This document shows positions 1 to 7,598 of a stretch of DNA of 11,273 nucleotides, one piece after another (the first letter of the stretch is position 1; each line of letters opens with the position of its first letter). The notes below the pieces were generated by a model. It made no database searches, was not told the DNA's origin, and saw only the letters and a program-made list of their open reading frames with translations. A program made the translations under genes and the position numbers. The stretch is from Phoronis ovalis (Eukaryota; Phoronida; Phoronidae): NCBI GenBank assembly GCA_028565635.1, contig JAOXYB010054835.1, positions 1 to 11,273 of the forward strand, given 5' to 3'.

Positions 1-516
1 GTAGAATAAATAGAAGCTAAAACTTCTATATTTACTAAGGAATGATTTTTAATAAATATCGTATACACTAGGCATATAACCCATAAATGTAGGTGGATTT
101 TACCCCCCCCCCAATCCCCCCCACCCCTATCTTAAACGCTATACGTTTGGGGTTAGTGAGATAACTTTTGAGATGATCCCTTATAAGTATTTCATATTGA
201 ACTATAAATTCTGCAATGATTAAAGATTTGAAAAAGGTAAAAGAAGTTGTAACCACATATGGCAAATGTACATGAAGATTTTCAACTGTGCATCAACTGT
301 TGCCAGTTAGTTCCTTTTAGAGGGAAGGTAGTTTATAAGTGTAATGTTTTGAACAGCTTTGCATAGTTAATGGCAGTGAGAGCAGTTTTTTTGGTTCTTG
401 GAAATTGTCTTGTTACTAAGTTTTAAATCCACTAAAGCCTGCACTACTAGCTTATTTTAATTCACCTGTTACAAGATATTCCATGAAACTTGTTAGTTTA
501 TTTTTTTTGCTTTTAG
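1..516 (+). other. ASPH intron, 3' portion (upstream end outside window)
   Basis: No coding signal consistent with ASPH was found before 517, and the sequence ends in a T-rich acceptor tract (about 499-516). This is therefore read as the 3' part of the intron preceding exon A. It contains the C-rich tract at 103-127. A minus-strand ORF at 68-265 has low-complexity content created by that tract and is not supported. Confidence 0.8.
103..127. repeat. C-rich tract (G-rich on the minus strand)
   Basis: Three C runs of 10, 7 and 4 bases (103-112, 116-122, 124-127) are separated by only AAT and A. On the minus strand they can be partitioned into four runs of three or more G, enough for a G-quadruplex, and the + strand could form an i-motif. 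It is sharply out of character for the AT-rich intron around it. Homopolymers of this length are also prone to sequencing-length error. Confidence 0.85.
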
Positions 517-652
517 TTATTGCAAAACAATTGGAAGACTATTAGAGATGAAGGTTTGGCTCAAATGGATATAACTAAAGGTGCTTTCTTGCGAGAGGAT
601 GAATTTCTTCTTGAGAAGGGAGACTGGAAACAATTTACCTTATACCAGCAGG
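517..652 (+). CDS. ASPH: ASPH coding exon A (start of visible catalytic domain)
   Basis: This 136-nt exon begins right after a pyrimidine-rich acceptor ending TTTTAG at 516. Reading starts at codon TTA (phase 0), and the in-frame triplet across the acceptor is TAG, so the frame cannot extend into the intron. It encodes 45 residues plus one base, including NWKTIRDEGLA and EKGDWKQFTLYQQ, which align with the human NWKLIRDEGLA and EKGDWSQFTLWQQ segments. The donor is GTAAGA at 653. The split codon is a glycine completed by the next exon. Confidence 0.95.
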
Positions 653-2420
653 GTAAGATTTATAACAGTGCACATTAGTTGGAAAATTAAGGTTAATTTG
701 TATGTCGGATTTCTAGAATTAGTAGACAACTGCAGTTACAGTATACGTGTAAGGTACTAAAAGTTTTGTTCTCCTGGGTAATTTATATGACAGTTCATGA
801 TAATAATTGCTGTCCCATCATAACATCAATGTAAAGACACACACCAAAAGACGACATAGCACATCACATTAGGTAATATATCTGTCCAAAAACCTGGTTA
901 TTTGTGTTTTGCATTCTCAGTCTAAGGACTCTAGAATGCAAAACTTTCATAATTGTTAGAAAATTCTACATACTATTGAGAAAATACCTCTCAGGGAGTT
1001 TTTGTCAGAAGCAATTTAAGGGAATTTCTTGTGTTAGTTAATTTGACATAGTAGAAGATATTAAGCTTATTGATCAGTAAGAAGTTTCATGTACAAGTGG
1101 GAGTAGTGGCTCTTCTTGCTAACTGAAAAGTATGAGAAAAAGTCATAATCAAAAAAAGTTAATAATCAAGCATCTGATTATTGACATTAAACTAAAGTTT
1201 CTGTTGACAGTGTTAGTTAGTTACAAGTGACAAACTAATTTGTGGCTTTTCTTTGATTACTGTAATTCTGAATCTTAATCAGTTTGCTTTATATTAAAAC
1301 TTTTTTACAACTTTAATTTGGTTGTATTTTAGGTCGTAAGATGACAGAAAACTGTAAAAAAGTCCCAAAGACATGTGCCCTGTTAGAGCAAATACCAGAT
1401 GCTACGACTTGTAAAAGGGGACAGGTGTGGCTCATAATTTGTTCAACAATATAGTAAAACTTTTATCTACGCTGTAGATTTTCACTGCTATCCCACCTTT
1501 TAGTGACAAAGATTTTCAATTAGGTCCTCTTAAAAGTTGCCAACTCTGAACAACAACAAGCTTCAGAGATTTTTTTTGCATTTATTCTGGTGGACACTTA
1601 TGATTTGTGTATATCGCTTAGATTTGGCTCAACAATGGGTAACTTATGCAGAAACATGTAATTATCCATTTCTGGGTACACCCAAGTTCTGGATCAGTAT
1701 TTAGGATGAAAAAACAAGCTCACACAAAGGTTACATACTCAAAAGGCCAAAGTTCTATACTTGTGCATTTACTGAATTTATTTTTATAATTTCAGATAAA
1801 ATACTCAATAATGCAGCCTGGTGTTCATGTATGGCCACACTGTGGACCAACAAACTGTCGGATAAGAGCACATTTAGGATTAGTTATTCCTCCTGGTATA
1901 AGAATAAGAGTTCAGGAAGATACCAGGTCATTTTTTGAAAGCATTTGGTTTTAATATAGCAAATGATCTGAGATTGTATGAACTACTGCTTAGAAAAGGT
2001 TTTCTGTCCTCAGGTGCAATCACTTGTTTTTCTCACCATGTACGCAAACTATATATGTGTGTGTGTGCGTGTGCGTGCATGCGTGTATATACATTCCTAA
2101 TTTTACCTATGTTAATAGTAAGTTGAACTTTACTCATTTCTGCAGCATACACTATAAAGTCTTTAAGTTGATGATAAATCTGCTCAAACAATTGCTTTTC
2201 TGTTCTATGCTTTTCTTTTGATAGATCATAAAATTAATTGAACCACGACGTTCTAATTTTGTTTTGTAGAACCTGGAAAGAGGGGAAATTTACTATATTT
2301 GATGATTCTTTTGAACACGAAGTATGGCATGAGGGTGATAGCTTCCGTTTAGTTCTCATAGTTGATTTTTGGCATCCGGAGCTCACACCAATGGAAAGAA
2401 AACAGTTAACAGCAATATAG
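517..2420 (+). CDS. ASPH: Aspartyl/asparaginyl beta-hydroxylase, 3' part (four exons, C-terminal 169 residues)
   Basis: The spliced product of 517-652, 1333-1424, 1796-1926 and 2270-2420 matches the C-terminal catalytic domain of animal ASPH end to end. It runs from a segment reading NNWKTIRDEGLAQMD to a C-terminus reading WHPELTPMERKQLTAI. ASPH is a type II ER-membrane Fe(II)/2-oxoglutarate dioxygenase that beta-hydroxylates Asp or Asn in EGF-like domains in the ER lumen. Compared with the human enzyme from memory, the two iron ligands (His679 and His725 equivalents) and the 2-oxoglutarate contacts (Ser668, Arg688, His690, Arg735 equivalents) are all present, as is the cysteine pair seven residues apart (Cys641/Cys648 equivalents). 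The residue after the first iron ligand is Cys where human has Thr. The N-terminal cytosolic, membrane and TPR-like parts must lie upstream of the window. Spliced length is 510 nt, in frame throughout, with no disruption. Confidence 0.96.
653..1332 (+). other. ASPH intron between exons A and B
   Basis: This 680-nt intron has donor GTAAGA, acceptor TTTTAG, and is phase 1. It contains stops in all frames and no alternative exon that I can support. Its one notable element is the nested inverted repeat at 895-955. Confidence 0.92.
895..955 (+). other. Nested hairpin inside ASPH intron, pre-miRNA-sized
   Basis: A perfect 12-bp inverted repeat pairs 906-917 (GTTTTGCATTCT) with 933-944 (AGAATGCAAAAC). 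Inside it a second 4-bp stem pairs 919-922 (AGTC) with 927-930 (GACT) around a TAAG tetraloop, with a small asymmetric internal loop. Outside, after a mostly unpaired 4x4 region, 895-901 can pair with 949-955 (four Watson-Crick and three G-T pairs). The whole is about 61 nt with a short terminal loop, the size of an animal pre-miRNA. No known miRNA seed is recognised. It could equally be a remnant of a short inverted-repeat element. Confidence 0.45.
1333..1424 (+). CDS. ASPH: ASPH coding exon B (disulfide loop)
   Basis: This 92-nt exon follows a T-rich acceptor (GTATTTTAG, ending at 1332). It completes the split glycine and reads GRKMTENCKKVPKTCALLEQ, then on to CKRGQ, matching the human GRRNENACKGAPKTCTLLEK region. 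The two cysteines seven residues apart correspond to the reported disulfide in the human catalytic domain. The exon ends in phase 0 at CAG. The donor is GTGTGG at 1425, weaker than consensus, but position and phase are fixed by homology on both sides. Confidence 0.94.
1425..1795 (+). other. ASPH intron between exons B and C
   Basis: This 371-nt, phase 0 intron has a weak donor GTGTGG and a strong acceptor TTTTTATAATTTCAG. No internal feature was found. Confidence 0.92.
1796..1926 (+). CDS. ASPH: ASPH coding exon C (first iron ligand and 2-oxoglutarate site)
   Basis: This 131-nt exon follows the acceptor TTTATAATTTCAG. It reads IKYSIMQPGVHVWPHCGPTN, then CRIRAHLGLVIP and a variable tail. It carries the equivalents of human Ser668, His679 (iron ligand), Arg688 and His690 (2-oxoglutarate contacts). 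Differences from human are Gln for His671 and Cys for Thr680, the latter next to the iron ligand. The loop before the donor (PPGIRIRVQEDTR) is one residue shorter than human PKEGCKIRCANETR. The donor GTCATT at 1927 is unusually weak, but the exon D junction restores the RTW sequence exactly. Confidence 0.95.
1927..2269 (+). other. ASPH intron between exons C and D
   Basis: This 343-nt, phase 2 intron has a weak donor GTCATT and acceptor TTTTGTTTTGTAG. It contains the alternating pyrimidine-purine tract at 2050-2094. Two + strand ORFs over it (1935-2126 and 2024-2221) have composition dictated by that repeat (runs of Cys/Val/His) and are shadows. Confidence 0.92.
2050..2094. repeat. (TG)n-rich microsatellite, perfect alternating pyrimidine-purine
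   Basis: From 2050 to 2094 every position alternates pyrimidine then purine without a break for 45 nt. The tract is a TATATA entry, a TG run with interspersed CG and CATGCG, and a TATATACAT exit. TG/CG-rich alternation is the classical sequence for left-handed Z-DNA under negative supercoiling. It also behaves as a microsatellite likely to vary in length between individuals. Confidence 0.9.
2270..2420 (+). CDS. ASPH: ASPH terminal coding exon D (second iron ligand, stop)
   Basis: After the acceptor TTTTGTTTTGTAG, one base completes the split arginine and the frame runs 49 codons to TAG at 2418-2420. It contains FDDSFEHEVW, whose His is the second iron ligand, then SFRLVLIVDFWHPELTP, whose Arg is the 2-oxoglutarate carboxylate contact (human Arg735 equivalent). 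The C-terminus ends in Ala-Ile, as in the human protein, so this is the true end of the protein. A nominal ORF opening at an intronic TTG (2238) is the same frame read back through the acceptor and is not a separate gene. Confidence 0.97.
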
Positions 2421-3150
2421 CAGCTTTTGTAATATTAACTTGAACTACTGTTACAAGCTGCTTGACCTATCTATTATTTCAGACCAGTACAAAATATATA
2501 CAAAGTAATTAAGAATCCCTAACTAAGTAATATGCCTTAAGGGAATATTCTTATTACATAACATTTAAGGAAAAGCTTTGATTAATTTCTGGTTAATTAT
2601 AAAACCACTATATATTAATCAGTATTAAAATACTTCCATATTTCTCAATATAACAACAAAATTTGTAACTAGCCTCAGCTTACCTATGTTTAGTTGTTTT
2701 GGTGTTTTTGGGCTGTAATTCATCTGTTCATTTTTTTACGTTATTGTAGTTTTATGAGATATACTTCTATGTTTTTGTTAGGGAGTGTGTAAAATGTTTT
2801 TATTTAAAATCATACATTCATAGATAAACACAAACAAGTTTTTGTTTGGTGCAGCACTTCTGTCATATTTAGTTTATTTTATTGAAAGTATAGCATTCCT
2901 GCCAGTACTGTTTTTATATTGTAGTACTGTTGTTGTTATGAATGATAATGTTAGTGTTTGCTGTTACGCTTTACTGAATTTTGTTTTGTTAATGCAATAA
3001 CATGACATTAGTTTAATTTATTAATAGCAAATCATGATTTCATGTTTGTTTGCACTGATAATTTAAACAGTTACTCACAGGACCTAATTATAAATATTTA
3101 TAAACTATGCCATAGTTTTATTATAATAAACAATTGTTAGCCAGAGTGTT
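2421..3150 (+). other. ASPH 3' UTR (minimum extent to first canonical poly(A) signal)
   Basis: Non-coding AT-rich sequence follows the ASPH stop directly, with no splice-like structure. An ATTAAA variant lies at 2624-2629 and the first canonical AATAAA at 3125-3130, so cleavage around 3140-3155 is plausible. Further AATAAA motifs at 3426-3431 and 3507-3512 could serve longer isoforms. By eye, CpG almost vanishes here (about two in the kilobase after the stop). Confidence 0.6.
3125..3130 (+). terminator. Poly(A) signal AATAAA (candidate for ASPH)
   Basis: This is the first canonical AATAAA after the stop codon, about 705 nt downstream. It is followed within 25 nt by a GT-containing stretch (AGAGTGTTAATTTT). 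Such hexamers arise by chance every few hundred bases at this base composition, so assignment is provisional. Confidence 0.5.
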
Positions 3151-3159
3151 AATTTTACA

Positions 3160-3178
3160 TCAGCTTGTACAAAGCTGA
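3160..3178. other. Short perfect hairpin after first poly(A) signal
   Basis: Seven-base arms TCAGCTT (3160-3166) and AAGCTGA (3172-3178) flank the loop GTACA. It lies about 30 nt downstream of the AATAAA at 3125. Chance inverted repeats of this size are common, so function is not claimed. Confidence 0.4.
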
Positions 3179-3506
3179 AGTAATGGTTTCCTGAACATTT
3201 TCATGGTGTGAAAAATTTTCATGTTATTATCATGTCTCACCATCTGTTATAGTTGTTCTCTGCAACTGCAAAGCTATTTCCACTTCTGCTTTTTAGAAAC
3301 CAGCATGTAATTTCTCAAAAGCTGACAGATAGGTAATAGTGACCATACTCACACTACAAGTATATAATGAAAAGAATGTGTTTCACTATTTAGAAGGTTC
3401 TGAATTTGTACTGAATGCAACATAAAATAAATAATGAAATCAAGTTATCTGTAAAACTGGGTGTGAAATAACATATTGCCAAAATGGCATAATTATTGTA
3501 TTACTG

Positions 3507-3512
3507 AATAAA
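3507..3512 (+). terminator. Alternative distal poly(A) signal AATAAA
   Basis: This canonical hexamer is about 1.09 kb after the ASPH stop, with another at 3426-3431. Either could define a longer 3' UTR isoform. There is no evidence in the sequence to prefer them over 3125. Confidence 0.3.
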
Positions 3513-3628
3513 CATTTCGAGTCTATATTTAAAAAATTGCAGAAAGTTAGATAACAGCTTGTAAGACCAGTGTGCAGGAAGAACTGGAATAACATTTCAA
3601 TTTAAAATAACATATTTTATGAGTCGTT

Positions 3629-3646
3629 ATCATCATCATCATCATC
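3629..3646. repeat. (ATC)6 trinucleotide microsatellite
   Basis: Six uninterrupted ATC units are followed by a short GGT-rich stretch (AGGTAGGTGGTGGTGACC). The minus-strand ORF at 3645-4052 terminates in this region. Confidence 0.9.
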
Positions 3647-4052
3647 AGGTAGGTGGTGGTGACCACATTGAATAAATATATATTAATTTTACTGCAAAAT
3701 AAATTACAAATTTTTTTGTATTTTTGCTAAAAGTTTGGAAAATGTGATTTAATTTCTGTCCATAAATAAATGACAGGAAGAGGCTAACTAGAAATGGTGA
3801 GCTTGATGTGAAATGCTCGTCTTCATAACTATGATGTCCCTGAGATGAGGTGATGTATCTCACAAATTTATCATTTGTCATATTGGACAAGTAATTTAAT
3901 GCTAGAGTTACTAAAATTAAAGCTAAGATTTCTTTAATTGTATCATTTGAGATGCTAGTATTTATAGAAATAAGTGTCTGATCCGGAATTTTAAGTTTAA
4001 GAAAAAATGTTGATGTATAGTAATAACTGGTCCTAAATGCTTTATAAAACAT
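3645..4052 (-). CDS. Unsupported 135-codon antisense ORF, no recognised family
   Basis: A continuous minus-strand frame opens with ATG at 4052 and closes beside the (ATC)n repeat. It is the longest ORF in the window. The predicted product has a hydrophobic stretch around residues 42-54 (EILALILVTLALNYL), a more hydrophilic centre (YITSSQGHHSYEDEHF) and a Phe/Lys/Ile/Tyr-rich tail. I do not recognise it. Composition is typical of chance translation of AT-rich DNA. There is no homology, no clear Kozak context and no convincing splice structure. It lies just past the likely ASPH 3' end, so it could be antisense or convergent. It is listed only because its length is unusual for this base composition. 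Confidence 0.15.
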   Translation of the reverse strand: MFYKAFRTSYYYTSTFFLKLKIPDQTLISINTSISNDTIKEILALILVTLALNYLSNMTNDKFVRYITSSQGHHSYEDEHFTSSSPFLVSLFLSFIYGQKLNHIFQTFSKNTKKFVIYFAVKLIYIYSMWSPPPT

Positions 4053-5430
4053 AGAAAAAGTATCCTGTGCTTCTTTAAAATTTATGAAAATGGTTCACTA
4101 AAGCAGGTTTTTGGGGGGGCAAAATATTTTACCTCTGTGTTTCATCATTTGTTCCCCTAATTAAGACAATTAATATAATTAGCATGTCACAAGTTTTTAA
4201 TCACACTCAGTTGCCAATAAACAGCTTAATTATTAGTCAAAAGTTCAGAGTATTTCACCTTAAGCATTAAATATACCTGCCACTTAAATCTGAGGAACAG
4301 TACCTAACTGTAAATGGTGGAAAACATGAACAGTGGTGTTAACCAGGTGTACAGACATAGGTCATGGAAGGACTACATGGCATACTTTCATCCTTGGTCT
4401 TGTGGGAATCTGGGAAAAATCACAAGATTTATGAAAATGAACTTATCAAATAAGGGGAATGTTCTTAAGACGTGCATGATTATCACAACATAATATATTT
4501 ATTATATAAGTAGCATTCAACTGGTGTAACCTCGTATATTTATATTACTTGTAGTGTATTCTGCATGGTGTTTATTTCTGCATTTGATTGTGATTTTGAG
4601 AAATCAAAAAAAAAAATTAATTGTAATTGATATAAGGAATTAGTTCTTTTATAAAAAAATCAACATAATAATTGTGATTGCTGTGGGTATTATGCTTTCA
4701 TTTTCTTTATTTTATAATTTCCAATTTTCGACAAACTATTAATTGAAGATTGTTAGAGCCATGAGAATGATACAGGTGTGACTTTGGGATCAAATGGTAG
4801 TTTGAAGGTCATGGTCAAATTTCAAATATTGCTCAAAATTCCAGTGTTCAAAAATTATTGTGTCAGTGTACATAGAGGCCCCTGGATAACCTTACGATAA
4901 TTCTTGCACCAAAAAGATTAAATTTTATTTCTTTGGAACTATTTCAATTAGTTGTTAGATAAAATACATTGCAATTCAAGATCAGTTTACCCTTCAGGCT
5001 GACACTTTATTTTATGACATCTATTCAGTAGGTAAACTTGACCTTATGGAGGTCAATAGGTCATTCTTAAAATTGCGCATAACTTTCAAAAGATTTTCAG
5101 GTCAAAAAAGTTTAAAAAATTGATAAAAATGTCAAAAAGGAAGTCAAAATGCCCTTTAGAGATCATTCAAACATCATGAAGATCAGTCAGTGTAGCTTTT
5201 GCCAAAAGACTTTCTAGTTTGTTGTATGGGATTATATTCATACTTGTTATTGCTGCTTTTGGTTGTAAGACACTGAATGATGCACAGTCATCCTTTTCTG
5301 TCTAATTTTTTTAATACACCTAGTGTCAAAGTAAGAAAAACTGCCGAGTCTGTTTTTTAAAACAAAAGCAATTGAATTTTAGAGCATTATCGCTTTTGTT
5401 TGATATTACTTGCTATTCTAGAGAAAACAG
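4053..5430. other. Intergenic, CpG-poor, no gene seen
   Basis: No supportable exon was found. The stretch contains a G7 run at 4114-4120, an A11 run near 4606 and several AGGTCA/TGACCT hexamers between 4806 and 5104. The segment from about 4780 to 5215 reads like a diverged copy of interspersed repeats common in molluscan DNA (GGTCA-rich, then 'catgaagatcagtcag'-like text). That impression comes from memory and has not been searched. Confidence 0.5.
5039..5063. promoter_or_regulatory. Cluster of three nuclear-receptor-type half-sites (ER5 plus DR2)
   Basis: TGACCT (5039-5044), AGGTCA (5050-5055) and AGGTCA (5058-5063) occur within 25 nt. This gives an everted pair with 5-nt spacing and a direct repeat with 2-nt spacing. 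Further sites are AGGTCA followed directly by TGGTCA at 4806-4817, and AGGTCA at 5099-5104. AGGTCA is the consensus half-site for many nuclear receptors. The same hexamer is abundant in repetitive intergenic DNA of molluscs, so a functional element is only one possibility. Confidence 0.25.
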
Positions 5431-6852
5431 AGGATTTTCTTTTTTACGAATCATACGTTTTTAAATATGCGTTCATATTGTTATGTTTGGAATAGATTAT
5501 AGTTAAATGACAATTAATATATTTTTGTTTTTCTTGTATCATAATTGATTGGCAGGCTTAATGACAAAATTTATCTAGATAGTAATGGTCGGGTTAGAAA
5601 TAACCATTGCTGAATAACTAATCCCCAATTTGTTCAACTTTTAATAGTGCGTAAAGAATCAATGTGTTTGTATCATCAAGAGATGGACAAATTAATAAGA
5701 TTGCAAAATGGTCCAGTCTCGAGGGTTCATCATTGTTTGTTTCCCAGAACCAGCAACACAGGAGGAGCTAAATCGGTGGTTCATGTATTATATTAATTAA
5801 TTCAACTATTCTTGTGTTCAACACTCGAGGGATTAAATAATCGGATGAGCCCAGCAATACCTTATGCAAATCGAGCTGGCTAAAAACGTTGTAAACCACT
5901 ATTCCTGCACATTCTTGCAATGTGTGAAAGACCATTTAGATGTCTTTAATAATTTCTTATACTGAAAATATACCAAATAAAAAATGCGAAATTTGTAAAT
6001 TGCTTTACGATATCTAATGTTTTAATATTAGTATATGCAAGCTACGACATAATGCTTTTCCATTTCGGGTTTCTGGTCGTTCGTATTACAATATTTGCAA
6101 GTTTTCAATTGGAGAAAGTCATTGTAAACTGTGCGCGGAAGAAAATGTGTGAGATTTGAAGTTTTTCTTATGGAAACTATAATTGTAGCTGTCAATATCT
6201 TAACTTCGAGAAAAAAAGATTAATTATTCCAAAACATCTTCTCTACTGGGAAAAGCAGTCAGTGATCTAAATATGCATGCGTACACATCTCGAGTGTCAG
6301 TAATGTCCATAACACAGAAATTCTCGCAAAACAAAAAAGAAATGCAAATAGGAAATTTACAACAATCATCTTGTAATGTTTTACCTGTGCCAAATAAAAT
6401 ATAATATCACACCTGATGAGATGTTGTTTTGCAACGTTAAAAAATTCGTCCAAATTCTGCATTTTTGAAAGAATCGGATTTTGTATTTTGACAATTGGTA
6501 CAAAGGTCACTGTTACTTTTATCTGTCACTGTTTTGTAGGAAATTTTGTTTTTTGCAAGTAATTTGAACGAAAAAATAGATTCATTAATGAACAGATAGC
6601 AAGACTTATCAACTTAAACCATTCTAGTCGATGTTCTTTCTGCAGAGTGAGCTACAATAGTAGAATCAATTAAAGCAAAAAACAAAACAATTATATTGAC
6701 TACCTGTATACGCTATTACCGACTAAGGCTTTTTGACCGAGTAAAACCAATTTCCCAGTGTATGTCTCAATGAAAATGTTGAGGGGTTCCATTAAAAATG
6801 GACTTCCATTGATGAGATCTTTTGCCCGGGGACACTTATGGCATTTTGAACC
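5431..6852. other. Intergenic, CpG-rich relative to upstream, no gene seen
   Basis: CpG density rises abruptly here compared with the ASPH side (see findings). No supported exon was found. A weak tRNA-like stretch sits at 5681-5735, with GGTTCATC resembling a box B. The motif CTCGAGGG occurs at 5718 and again at 5825. A minus-strand frame at 6259-6510 lacks an ATG at its nominal start and has AT-driven composition. Confidence 0.5.
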
Positions 6853-7086
6853 CACTCTAAAATTTTGCAAATTAAACTAGCAATCAAAATGTTTAAAGTA
6901 TTTTAGTACAATCCAACAGTTGAAAAATAAAATGGAAGCAATTCAAAGTGTTGAGTATTACCTTGTAGCAATCCACATTTTGTACTGCAAGTTTCGGGTT
7001 AGCAATCGAAATTTTAAATCTTGAAACGGTAGTAATTCAAAAAAGAGTAGTAAAACATATAATCCAAAACCTTTGCACGGTACCCC
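6853..7086. repeat. Degenerate tandem array, ~30-bp period, about eight units
   Basis: Units begin with a C/TAATYC-like core at 6853 (CACTC), 6881 (CAATC), 6909 (CAATC), 6939 (CAATT), 6969 (CAATC), 7003 (CAATC), 7033 (TAATT) and 7060 (TAATC). Spacings are 28, 28, 30, 30, 34, 30 and 27 nt. Within units the core is usually followed by an A-rich then T-rich stretch (AAAATTTT-like), and the unit most often ends in GTAG, TTAG or CTAG just before the next core. Divergence between units is high, so this is an old minisatellite or satellite fragment. No coding potential. Confidence 0.6.
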
Positions 7087-7212
7087 CAACCAAAAACAAC
7101 ATGAATATCCCCGGGAGCTTCTGTATCACAATCACAGGTTACTGAGGTTATTAGCCTGAGGTTGTTTACATGTAGCACCTTTAAAACAGTTATTATTCGA
7201 TGAAGAGTAACG

Positions 7213-7224
7213 CCCTAGCTAGGG
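7213..7224. other. Perfect 12-bp palindrome CCCTAGCTAGGG
   Basis: This is a perfect self-complementary 12-mer flanked by GTAACG on the left and GTAACACC on the right. It could be a protein dimer site or simply chance. No further symmetry is seen beyond the core. Confidence 0.4.
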
Positions 7225-7598
7225 TAACACCTGGTAGAAATATAGGGATATCTTCTTTAGGGTGAATTTATCGTGCTACCATGAATTTTGCAATATGGAA
7301 GAGTGATAATATTGATTATTCCAATATTCGTTTTTGACTTTTGGCCAAACGGCATGTTGCAGGAATTCGCCGTAAACATCATATCACAGTCTTTGCTCGA
7401 AGGCCTCGATTCTTTCTGAGTTTCTCTACACTTTTCTTAAAAATGTCTCCGTTTAAACTTTCCAAAAATTATTGTTTCATAATACAAAATACATTATTCT
7501 TATGTATCTAATTATTACGTTAGAAAAAAAATATTTTTGTATTTAGGTAAACAAGCTTAAACTTTGTCTTGTTACGTGTTTTCTTATTTCAACTCAAG

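Noticed and set aside
68-265. Minus-strand 65-codon ORF
   Set aside because: Its Gly/Val-rich segment is only the translation of the C-rich tract. It lies in an ASPH intron, with no homology and no supported start.
1935-2221. Two + strand ORFs (1935-2126 and 2024-2221)
   Set aside because: Both lie in the ASPH intron after exon C, run through the TG microsatellite (Cys/Val/His repeats), and are not spliced to anything.
5582-5611. Inverted repeat AATGGT ... ACCATT
   Set aside because: Six-base arms with a long loop are expected by chance.
5681-5735. Second tRNA-like stretch with box B-like GGTTCATC
   Set aside because: Box A is poor and the A-to-B spacing is about four bases short. Insufficient for a tRNA or SINE call.
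6259-6510. Minus-strand 83-codon ORF with a coding-like start (ending in a GCACAG|GTAAAA donor-like site)
   Set aside because: The nominal start is not ATG, the upstream acceptor lacks a pyrimidine tract, and composition is what AT-rich noise produces. Worth revisiting only with transcript evidence.
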